Assembly (NCBI GenBank): GCA_001275005.1 | Contig: JWZX01002155.1 | Span: 1 to 14,538, forward strand | Direction: 5' to 3' | DNA: 14,538 nucleotides | Source of the DNA: Chrysochromulina tobinii | Lineage: Eukaryota; Haptophyta; Prymnesiales; Chrysochromulinaceae | Translations under genes and position numbers: made by a program | The notes under the pieces: generated by a model | Database searches by the model: none | Seen by the model: only the letters and a program-made list of their open reading frames with translations | What the model was told of the DNA's origin: nothing | Shown here: positions 1 to 7,533 of the stretch, piece by piece | How positions within the stretch are numbered: the first letter of the stretch is position 1 | Layout of the letters: each line of letters starts with the position of its first letter

Positions 1-3000
1 GGTGGCGGGGCGGGTGGCGGATCCTTGAGCTTGAGCATCAGCGCCGTCTTGAGCGCCGCCTCGGTGACGACCTCGGCCATCTTGTCGACGAGATTGCCGA
101 GATTGCCGAGGTCGTGAACCGTGTGAGGCCGTCTGGGCGGTGACGGCGGTGATGGCGACGGGGGCGGTAGTGCTGGCGGCGGCGAGGGTGGTGGCGGCGC
201 GGGCGGCGCGAAGGGCCTGCCGAGCGAGGCACTCACTTCGTCTGACATGGACATCCGGCCTTTCCCTTTCCACTCCATTCGCTCCGTCGAGCACCCACGG
301 GTGGTGAACAGCCTATGGAAGCCGAGCTGCATCTCAGCGATCATCTCCGAGCCGAGCGCCGTCGTGAGCTGCGTGCCCGCCGGGTGGCCTGCCAGGCTCT
401 CCCCCTCCCATACGACCACGAGGATCAGCAGCAGGGCGTACGTCAGCAGCGAGCGCCAACGGTGCTCTTGGTGCCCCCGCTGCAGCTGCTCCGCCTCCGC
501 CTTGGCCTCGGCTCGCGCCGCCTCCGACGCCTCCGCCTGCTGCTGCTGCTGCTGCTGCTGCTTGTCACTCGTCTTGGTGGCGCTGCTGGGCACGACCTGC
601 CACTCGCAGGTGCCGTCCGCGCGCCGCGTTGGCGAGTAGACGCCCGCCTGCACGCGCCCATTGGACGAGAGGGTGCTGGCGCTGGCGCTGGCGCTGGTGC
701 TGGTGCTGGTGCTGGTGCTGGTGCCGGTGCTGGCGCTGGTGCCGGTGCTGCCGTCGGCGCATCCGTCGGCGCCGCCGCAGGCGCCACCCTCGGCTTCGCC
801 GCCGAAGCCCATGCCAATGATGCCAGTGTACGAGATGAGCAGGAGCGCCGTGCCGAGCGCCCAGAAGGCGGCGCCGCTCAACGGAAGGAATCCGAAGTCG
901 CCCGCGGTGCTCAGCACGGCGCCGACCGCGTACATCCCCAGCCCTAGAAGCCCGAAGAGCCCATGCACGACGAGCAGCAGCAGCTGCAGCGGCGAGGGCT
1001 GGCAGCCGCATGCGAGCCTGGCACAGAGGCCCTCCGAGGGCCGGGGAGCGGCACAGGAGCCCTCCGAGGCCAGAGCATCCGAGGGGAGCGGCGGCGGCGG
1101 TTCGAGCAGCTGCTCGATCTCGGACTCGATCTCGGACTCGATCTCGGACCGTTTCTCGGAGGGATGGACCTCGCCGGGCGAGAGGTGCATCGATGGGGAC
1201 TCGAATGGGGACTCGGATGGAGGAGAGGAGACGTCCCCTTCGCCCAGGGCGGGCGTCTGCGGTGAGTAAGGGTAGCCGAGCGGCAGGTTTCCAGCGGCCG
1301 ATGCCGATTTCGGGGCTTTGGCGCGGGGGTCGGTGCCACACGCGCCGCGGACGTCGCTCAAGACGGCGCTCGGCCCGGATGGCCTGCGGAGGATCTCGGC
1401 GACGACCGGGTGGGTCTTGCCCTTCGTGAGCTGCTCGATGGCGCTCACGTAGTCGCCCTGGACGCGCACGCCCCCGATCGCAATCAGCTCATCACCGCGT
1501 ACGAGCCGTCCGAGATTCAGACTGTCCGCGGCCACGCTCTTGATGAGCACTGACGGTCCCCTGATCGCATCCTCGACGCGCCCTAGCGTGATGCCAAACG
1601 TGGTAGGAACACCCTTGCCGTCTCTGGCGCACTCGAGCATAACTTGCAAGCTCTCGCCCGCGTCGCGCCCGTTGGCTGCGGCGCCTGCCGGCGAAGAGAG
1701 GCGTGCACCACGCACACTCGTCACATACTGGGGACTGCTCGCCTCGGTGCCCAGTGCCTCGAGGAGCTCGTAAGCTGCGAACTGTTGCTCCGCGGCGGCG
1801 GCCGCCTCGCACGCGTGCTCCTCGGCCTGCGCGACGGCGCGCTCCATGGCCATCGCCGCCGCGCGCTCCACCGCCCGCTCGCGCGCGAAGTCCTCCGCGA
1901 GCTCCTTTTCAGCTTCCGCATGCAGCTGATGGGCGAGCGCCGCCTTGAGCGCCTCAGCTTCCTCCTCGGCCGCACGGCGCGCCTCGGCGAGCACACGCTG
2001 GCGCGCCTCGCTCGCCACTCGGCGCGCCTCCGCCTCAGCCTCCACGCGGGCGCGCTCGATGAGTTGACGGTGGTGCTCCGCCTCCGCCTGCCGTTCGGCT
2101 TCGGCGGCAGCGGCGGCGGCCTTGGCTGCGCGCTGTGCTTCGGCACCGCTCATGCGCCGCTCATACTGCTGCAGCTGGTACTGCGTGAGCTTGCTCGCGA
2201 GCACGTCGTGCGAGTCCGAGAGGGAGTAGGAGATAACCGCCAGGTCGAGGGCGTGGCGCAGCTGCACCGTGGTCCAGTGGCGAGGAGAGGGTGGCGGTCC
2301 TTCCCCTTCTGCTTCGGCCGGAGGCGCAGATGGGGACGATGCGACCACGGCGCCATTGATGGAGGCACCCTGCGGTATTCGAGAATCACGCAGAGCGCTC
2401 TCCGCCCCCCCGCTCGCACTCTCGCGCGCGACCGCTTGCCGTACCGCCAGCTGCAGCGACGCCACGACCTCCTCGAGCCTCTCCGAGGGCGATTTCCTCG
2501 GCGAGACGGTCCAAGGGCGCTGACGGTCCACAGGGCCGGGTGAGACGGGCGTGGCCGGTGGTAGCACCGTCAAGGCGGCCGCTGCCTCAGCCGCTGCTGC
2601 CGCCACCGCAGCACGTGGCAGCGTCCTCGTCGAGGGCGCCGGTGGCAACGTCTCGGCCGCTGACTTGGCAGCACTGGCACGCAGGCCCGAGTATTGGACT
2701 GGCACGTACGGCGATGCATCAGGCCCGCTGAACGTAACGCCGCGCTGCGTGCTGCGAGCCGAAGGCATCGCACTCGTCGACGGGGTTGCGGCGAGCGTGG
2801 GCGCTCCAGACGAGTTGCGCAAGCGCCGCTCAGCGAACCGCTGCCGTGCCTCCTCACGCTTGGCCTGGAGCTTCTGCCAGCGCTCCTCCTCCTCCCTGGC
2901 GCGACGCTGCTGTGAGTCTTCGGCCTCGGACTTGGCGGCGGCATCCGCCGCGGCCGAAATCCGCAGCTGCCGCTGCAGCCGCTCGGCGTTCTCGATTTGC

Positions 3001-3146
3001 AGCCTCTGCATACGCTCAGGCCGCGTCTCCTGCTTGTACGCCTCCGGAGTAGGGTACTCAACGAATTGGTGTTGCATGCTGTCGCCATACTGCTGCTTTC
3101 GGGCCGACCGCAAACTACTCGACTGTGACTTTGGCGTGTCGGACAT
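1..3146 (-). CDS. Large PDZ-domain, coiled-coil, multi-pass membrane protein (3' end off the window)
   Basis: The frame read leftward from the ATG at 3146-3144 has no stop for 1048 codons and leaves the window at base 1, so the C-terminus is missing. Residues 42-110 and about 315-465 are charged, Ala/Glu/Arg-rich and look like coiled coils. Residues about 498-588 resemble a PDZ domain: a TFGI carboxylate-loop-like motif at 516-519, then a VLIKSV strand, GRLVRGDELIAIGGVRV and a C-terminal strand. PDZ domains bind C-terminal peptides and scaffold membrane complexes. Hydrophobic segments lie at about 720-745, 757-780 and 899-915; the first pair, joined by a short loop, recalls tetraspanins, but I would not assign that family. 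Low-complexity parts are ESEI repeats (667-678), Ser/Thr/Ala/Gly repeats (800-826), Q8 (863-870) and a Pro-rich stretch from about 978. An in-frame ATG at 3305-3303 could add 53 residues; I preferred 3146 because the extension has AT-richer, ATA-containing codons and would leave only 23 bases before the divergent gene. Function unknown; probably a membrane scaffold (inference). Confidence 0.8.
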   Translation of the reverse strand, partial: MSDTPKSQSSSLRSARKQQYGDSMQHQFVEYPTPEAYKQETRPERMQRLQIENAERLQRQLRISAAADAAAKSEAEDSQQRRAREEEERWQKLQAKREEARQRFAERRLRNSSGAPTLAATPSTSAMPSARSTQRGVTFSGPDASPYVPVQYSGLRASAAKSAAETLPPAPSTRTLPRAAVAAAAAEAAAALTVLPPATPVSPGPVDRQRPWTVSPRKSPSERLEEVVASLQLAVRQAVARESASGGAESALRDSRIPQGASINGAVVASSPSAPPAEAEGEGPPPSPRHWTTVQLRHALDLAVISYSLSDSHDVLASKLTQYQLQQYERRMSGAEAQRAAKAAAAAAEAERQAEAEHHRQLIERARVEAEAEARRVASEARQRVLAEARRAAEEEAEALKAALAHQLHAEAEKELAEDFARERAVERAAAMAMERAVAQAEEHACEAAAAAEQQFAAYELLEALGTEASSPQYVTSVRGARLSSPAGAAANGRDAGESLQVMLECARDGKGVPTTFGITLGRVEDAIRGPSVLIKSVAADSLNLGRLVRGDELIAIGGVRVQGDYVSAIEQLTKGKTHPVVAEILRRPSGPSAVLSDVRGACGTDPRAKAPKSASAAGNLPLGYPYSPQTPALGEGDVSSPPSESPFESPSMHLSPGEVHPSEKRSEIESEIESEIEQLLEPPPPLPSDALASEGSCAAPRPSEGLCARLACGCQPSPLQLLLLVVHGLFGLLGLGMYAVGAVLSTAGDFGFLPLSGAAFWALGTALLLISYTGIIGMGFGGEAEGGACGGADGCADGSTGTSASTGTSTSTSTSTSASASASTLSSNGRVQAGVYSPTRRADGTCEWQVVPSSATKTSDKQQQQQQQQAEASEAARAEAKAEAEQLQRGHQEHRWRSLLTYALLLILVVVWEGESLAGHPAGTQLTTALGSEMIAEMQLGFHRLFTTRGCSTERMEWKGKGRMSMSDEVSASLGRPFAPPAPPPPSPPPALPPPSPSPPSPPRRPHTVHDLGNLGNLVDKMAEVVTEAALKTALMLKLKDPPPAPP
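537..560 (-). repeat. Eight CAG codons (polyQ) in the PDZ/membrane gene
   Basis: Eight uninterrupted CTG triplets on the plus strand read as CAG on the coding strand and give Q863-Q870. They lie between the second and third predicted membrane segments, followed by an Ala/Glu-rich helix. The tract is a likely length-polymorphic microsatellite. Confidence 0.9.
671..750 (-). repeat. In-frame GCC/ACC/GGC-AGC microsatellite coding for Ser/Thr/Ala/Gly
   Basis: A six-base repeat (GCTGGY/GCYGGT on the plus strand) fills these 80 bases and codes alternating Ser with Thr, Ala or Gly at residues about 800-826. It directly follows the second membrane segment, so it is probably a flexible linker. All repeat units keep the reading frame. 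Confidence 0.85.
1113..1148 (-). repeat. Three 12-base tandem repeats coding ESEI
   Basis: Three exact copies of the plus-strand unit ctcgatctcgga code acidic ESEI-type repeats at residues 667-678. They sit in the linker between the PDZ-like domain and the first membrane segment. Confidence 0.85.
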
Positions 3147-3328
3147 CGCGTGGGCCACGGTCTCCGTATTACCCGCCGCCACTGGGATGGGGCCCCGAAG
3201 CGGAGGAGCGTCGTTTCGGGCGCCCCGATGTTCGCCATCTATTACGAGACTCGTGTGACGTCCTATCGCGAGAAGACTCTCAATTTCGACGTGTCGATAG
3301 ACCATTGAGTCTGTGAAATGAGGGTGTT
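3147..3328. promoter_or_regulatory. Divergent intergenic region between the PDZ gene and the fucosyltransferase-like gene
   Basis: About 180 bases separate the two outward-facing starts, so both promoters and 5' leaders must fit here. Bases 3240-3345 are visibly less GC-rich than the flanking coding DNA. I see no clear TATA box; a TGACGTC half-palindrome lies at 3256-3262. The promoter role is inferred only from gene layout. If the upstream ATG at 3305 is used for the minus-strand gene, most of this stretch is coding instead. Confidence 0.4.
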
Positions 3329-5810
3329 GTGAATGAAATGAGGGGCGGTGAGGCCTTGCCCATGAGGACCGAGGTGCCTGCCATGGTGGCGTCACCGACG
3401 CTGTTCCCGCACAATCGCCAAGTCCCCGAGTTCGCGGCGCACCCTCTCATCCAGCGTGAGGCGAGCATCTACGAGTCGGACTGCACCTGCACGCGTAAGG
3501 TCGAGGAGGGGCGCGCTCAGCTCCATGCCTCTCTCGACCGAGTCCTCGTCATCGACATGCGGATGATGTGGAACGGCATCGGAAACTCGCTCACGCGATG
3601 GCTCGCGGTGCTGCGGCTGGGCACCGCGTCCGGACGTGCAACCTTCTTGTGGATGAGTGATCGCGAGCTGCGTGCTAGCAAGCACGCAGCGCCCGCCGCA
3701 GCGCGTCGATTGGACGAGCGGCCGCCACCCAGCCGCTCTTCCAACGCCACCATCTCTTACACGGCCGACGGTCGTGTATTCCCGCGCCGCCTGCGCGATA
3801 AACGCGGTTCCAAACAAAACCTCAAGCGCAGATACGGTCATCTTCGCCCCGAGGGGTTCGACCTCGGCGACTATTTTGTGGCAGTCGGCGCCGACTACCG
3901 CTGGTCGCGCTCCACGTACCGGCGCGTGGCCACGTCGATGGCAGCGCGCTTCAACGTGACATCGCCGACGATTGTGAGCTACCATTGCCAGCATCACACA
4001 TGGGCGTGCATGAAGCCCTACTTCGAGGTGGGGCCGATGGCTCCTGCGCAGCCGGATGACGAACCAGCCGCCCTCGACCGGGGGTACGACGCGCCGCCCA
4101 CCCAGTACTTTTTCGAGCACGAGCATGAAAAGGACGGCCAGATCCTGTCGTGGCTGGCGGCGCGACGCGACCCGTGGCTGCTGCTCCGGCTGCACGAGCA
4201 GACGGCCCTCGAGCCCTCGCAGAACGCTGCCCATGCCGCTCTCTCGGGTGCGTGGCTCGGACGGACGACCGGCTCGTCCAAAAACGCCGACCCGGACGCC
4301 GGTGTGCTGGCCGACCCCGTGGCAGCAGCCGACAACGACCCGCTCTGGCGCAACCTTCTCGCCGATCGGCTGCCGACGCACGCCTGCGGCACGTGCCTGG
4401 TCCGAGCCGACGAAGAGAAGGACTGCGTGCGTGATCGACCTGGCAAGGGCAACTGGCGACCGAGTGGCAAGCCGACAGAGCCAAAGTTACTCGCTGCGTA
4501 CCTCGCGGCTTCGCGTCCGGCGTGGGCGCAGGGACTTCGCGTGCTGCGTCGGCTGCGGCGCGGCGCGCGCATGATGGCCATCTCGACAGTGTGCGAGACC
4601 TATGCGGTGCTCCGGCCACGCCCGTGGCTGCAGCGGGCCATGCTCACGTACCTTCGCCGCTTGGAGGAGGCGCGCGGCGGCGGTCCTCTCGTCGGTATGC
4701 ACATGCGATGGCCTCTGATGACCTCTGATTGCCTCTGATGACGTCATCTTTCATCAGGTAAGCACATGCGCACCGGGGTGCTTGGGAGCGCTCCCTCATC
4801 ATGTGATTGCCTCCCTCATTGCATGATTGCCTCCCTCATCAGGTATGCACATGCGCACCGGCTTCGCCGACTGGCAGTGGTACTCGGCCACTCGTCAGGT
4901 GGATGCGGCCGAGCAGAAGCGGCTCGCTGCAAGCGAGTGGAGCCGCGCGGCCACCTCGCCCCCGCTGCCGTATGCGCGCCACTGGGCGACTCTCGAGGGT
5001 ATGATGCTCGACTGTACCGCGCCGGGCTTGCCCTTGGGCACGCCTTGCTTCAAGTGGCGCACGCCGCGCGAACGCGTGTCGCCGACAGTGGCCATGGCGC
5101 TGGAGTACTGCGCCGGCAACTCGCCAGCGCTGGCGGGCGTGCGGCCGCTACCCATGCCGGGCAACGGCACGCTCGCCGCGGCGGTCGAGTGCGTACACCG
5201 GTACGCACTCGAGCTTACAGCCCCTCGCCTGCCCCAAGCCCGCCGAGGCAAGTCGGGAGGCAAGTCGGCCACGTCGCCGCGGGAAGGCGCGCCACGAGTC
5301 CAGTGGGGCGTTCTCGTGCTCGGCGATGCGCCGGGCTACGTCTCTCTCGTGCGCAACTTACCGGCGCTTGCAGGGCGCGTGGTCGAGACCAACGACGCCG
5401 GCGCCGTCGCTCACACCACCTTCACCGGCTCTTGCCCGCCCAACAGCGGCAAGTGTGTGCAGATGGGCACGCACAACCCGCATGGCGGCTGGACTCGCGC
5501 CATGATCGATTACTACATAGGAGGGCTCACCGACGCCTTCGTGACAGTGCTCTTCTCCTCCTTCCCCGGCGCCTTTCTCCGCCGCTCATTGCTATGCTGT
5601 CGGCATCGCGCCCACTTCGGCGCCATGTACTCGCAGGAGTACAGCCACCGCGACAAGCCGATGCGCAATCTGGACTTCCTGCGCGCGATGATGCAGACGC
5701 ATGAGGTGGGCACGGCTCAGGCTGAGTGGGCCGCAGCCCATAGTGCTGCCCCAGTGGAAGTGGCACCGGAGGCCGCGACTGAGCCGGGACGGCCTGCCAT
5801 CATCGAATGA
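3329..5810 (+). CDS. Fucosyltransferase-like GT-B glycosyltransferase (two exons)
   Basis: Exons 3329-4694 and 4843-5810 join to 778 codons including the TGA stop (777 residues); codon 456 (Gly) is split after its first base. Residues 73-110 carry a WNGIGNSLTRWLAVLRLGTASGR-like segment (the core GIGN is at 83-86), recalling the Gly-x-Gly-Asn loop near the N-terminus of fucosyltransferase-like GT-B enzymes. Splicing creates GMHMRTGFADW at 456-466, matching the H-x-R nucleotide-sugar motif of the O-fucosyl / alpha-1,6-fucosyl / NodZ superfamily. Near the C-terminus a segment LTDAFVTVLFSSF resembles the conserved block ending in a Ser-Ser-Phe that lines the GDP-sugar site. The expected reaction is transfer of a sugar, probably fucose from GDP-fucose, to a glycan or protein in the ER/Golgi. 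No signal anchor is visible at this N-terminus, so a first exon or another start may be missing; Met4, Met12 and Met19 are alternatives. Superfamily fairly sure, substrate unknown. Confidence 0.75.
4695..4842 (+). other. Intron 1 of the fucosyltransferase-like gene (GT-AG, 148 bases, repeat-built)
   Basis: Removing 4695-4842 joins two frames that otherwise end in a stop, and rebuilds the H-x-R motif. The intron begins inside ggtatgcacatgcg (4695-4708), and the same 14 bases begin exon 2 (4843-4856). A third copy, gtaagcacatgcgcaccgg at 4758-4776, matches exon 2 at 18 of 19 bases and follows an AG, so an internal AG|GT lies at 4757|4758. The 5' part repeats cctctgatga; the 3' part repeats attgcctccctcat and ends in TCATCAG. 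There is no long pyrimidine tract. Confidence 0.85.
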
Positions 5811-5998
5811 TGCGATGTGCAACCGTGAGCACAGCTCGGATACAAGTATACACAGTCCAGATACGCAGGGGCGTGACGCGTGTGTGGGTGTCAGAAGAGT
5901 ATTGGGTTCACAGCCACCCATCACCGTTCACAGCTCACGATGGGGTTGCTGCTCCCCGGAAGCGTCTCCCTTGCCACGCCAGCCCGCGCATTGTGGCA
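5811..5998 (+). promoter_or_regulatory. Spacer and probable promoter/leader of the oxygenase gene, with paired GTTCACAGC
   Basis: These 188 bases separate the glycosyltransferase stop from the oxygenase start on the same strand. Two exact GTTCACAGC copies begin 20 bases apart, at 5906 and 5926. A related GTTCACAC pair precedes the GT61 gene. Any regulatory role is inference; no TATA box is evident. Confidence 0.3.
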
Positions 5999-7388
5999 AT
6001 GGCAGTGGCGTCTTTTTTTAGATTGTACGGCACGGTATTCGGCACGCTGATCTTAACATCGCACTCTGCTGCGGCGCTCGCCGCCAAGAAGACGCCGGCG
6101 AAGAAGACAACCGGTGTAGCCTCGACGGGGGCTCGGGGCTTCAGCGCCCAGGCGGGCGTGAGCAGCACCAAGCTTCCATCCCTCGGCGATCCTCAGATGG
6201 ACGCAGCCTTGGCATCTCGGTGCGAGGTGCTGCGCACGCCTCGAGGACAAAAGGACGCGCAGCCGTGGCTGGAGCTGGGCTCTCTGCTCGTCAAAGCCAA
6301 AGAGTACTCTGAGGCCGAGCGCGTCTTCCGTGCGGGCTCAGCGCGCGTTCCGAAGAACGAGATGCTCTCCGGCGCGGCGCTCATGCTCGGTGGCGACTCG
6401 GCTGCCTACTGCCGCAGCGGCATCGGCGACCTGCCCTCCACACCCGCCGCCTTCGACGACGCGAACTTTGAGAGCTTCGAGGCGCCGCCGGCTGACCTGC
6501 GCGGCTGGGACCAGGCGGACCGTGCGGTGGACTGGGAGGCGTCCGAGCTGGCAGTGGGCCGCCGCGGCGTGGTGCACAAGAGCAAAGGGCCGTTGCTAGA
6601 TCCGGCGGAGTGCGCGTGGGTGATCAAGCAGGTGGAGGCGCAGGCCGCCATCTCGGGATGGACCACGAATCGTCACGTGCAGGCGCCCACGACCGACATC
6701 CCTGTGTCGCAGGTACCTGACCTCTGATGACGTCTGATGACGTCTGATAACCTCTGATGACCTCTGATTGCCTTATGATTGCCTATGATGACATATGACT
6801 GCACTCTCATCAGGTACCTGATTGCACTCTCATCAGGTACCTGCGATCCGCGAGTGGTTCGACCGCTCGCTCGCGACGACGCTCCTCCCGATGCTCGCCA
6901 GCCGCTTCCCACACGCGGTCAAGTCCGCCGCACAGCTGCGCGTGATGGATGCCTTTGTCGTGCGTTACGACGCGAGGGAGCAAGCCTCATTGCCTACCCA
7001 TCAGGATGAGAACACGCTCTCGTTTACGATCGCCCTCAACGACCGGAGCGAGTACGAAGGCGGCGGCACCGTCTTCGAGAGGCTGCGCCCGATGGGCGCC
7101 GTCACGGGCGCGCCCTTCGAGCAGACGATCCTGAACGCGGACGCGGGCGGCGTCGTCGCCTTTCCGGGCCGACTGCGTCATGGCGGCAGCGTCGTGACCT
7201 CGGGCCGCCGGTACATCATCCCGCTGTTCATTTACGTCGACTCGAACCGCAGCGGGCGCGAGGCGGGCTATGTGTTGCGCCACCTAGGTATCGAGCCAGT
7301 CGCCGCCGGAGATTTAGGGCTCTCGCGATACGCGAAGCAGGTGCTTGAGAGCAGCCGGCCAGCGGAGCCCAGCGAAAACGCGACCTAG
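5999..7388 (+). CDS. Prolyl 4-hydroxylase-like 2-oxoglutarate/Fe(II) oxygenase with N-terminal TPR (two exons)
   Basis: Exons 5999-6712 and 6837-7388 join in phase 0 to give 421 residues. The start was chosen because the first 28 residues (MAVASFFRLYGTVFGTLILT then SHSAAALA) form a good signal peptide; the upstream in-frame ATG at 5807 overlaps the previous gene's stop. Residues about 87-120 (WLELGSLLVKAKEYSEAERV) resemble one TPR repeat; collagen prolyl 4-hydroxylase alpha subunits also have a TPR-like peptide-binding domain. The catalytic fold is in exon 2: H293 and D295 (HQD) and H353 (RHGG) fit the Fe ligands. R363, ten residues after H353, holds the position of the 2-oxoglutarate-binding Lys of classical prolyl 4-hydroxylases, so Arg may replace it. 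GGGTVFE (313-319) and VVAFPG (344-349) are typical core strands. The enzyme would hydroxylate prolines or other residues of proteins in the ER/Golgi, though a plastid destination through a bipartite leader is possible. Substrate not deducible. Confidence 0.85.
6713..6836 (+). other. Intron of the oxygenase gene (GT-AG, 124 bases, same family as intron 1)
   Basis: The exon ends in gtgtcgcag and resumes at gtacctgcgatccg, giving an uninterrupted VSQVPAIREW. The ten bases caggtacctg occur at 6710-6719 (exon/intron junction), at 6811-6820 and at 6834-6843 (intron/exon junction). The last two copies belong to a 23-base tandem duplication containing gcactctcatcaggtacctg. An exact 23-base block at 6751-6773 is shared with intron 1 at 4712-4734. 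The 5' half repeats CTGATGA-type units and the end is TCATCAG, as in intron 1. Retention would stop translation at 6725-6727. Confidence 0.85.
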
Positions 7389-7533
7389 GCGATAGTCCCC
7401 AGCGGCCCCACAGCCCACTGGCATATCCATAATCGAATAGCAGTGGACACGCCTCGGAATGTTTGTATGCGTTTCATATCACATGTATGGTTAAGCCACG
7501 CCCAACCGCCATTTAAATTTTATGATACGGTTT
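7389..7533. other. Convergent 3' spacer between the oxygenase and macro-domain genes
   Basis: These 145 bases lie between two facing stop codons and must hold both 3' ends. Bases 7470-7533 are markedly AT-rich for this window, including atttaaattttatg at 7511-7524. I see no canonical AATAAA on either strand. Confidence 0.5.

Noticed and set aside
315-1341. Several 100-260-codon ORFs on both strands over the left region
   Set aside because: They are Arg/Ala/Ser-rich shadows of the minus-strand PDZ gene, which is open across the whole stretch and keeps repeats in frame.
1644-2543. 299-codon plus-strand ORF
   Set aside because: Shadow of the coiled-coil and PDZ part of the minus-strand gene; no recognisable domain in it.
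4737-4748. Perfect CRE-like palindrome gatgacgtcatc as a transcription-factor site
   Set aside because: It arises from the TGATGAC repeat units of the intron and related strings recur in the other intron, so it is better explained by repeat structure.
4766-5704. 312-codon plus-strand ORF starting inside intron 1
   Set aside because: Wrong frame over exon 2 of the glycosyltransferase; Arg- and Ala-rich with no motif. It would need use of the internal acceptor and would lose the conserved C-terminus.
5807-5998. Extension of the oxygenase to the upstream ATG at 5807
   Set aside because: It overlaps the stop of the preceding gene and would bury a good signal peptide 64 residues inside the protein.
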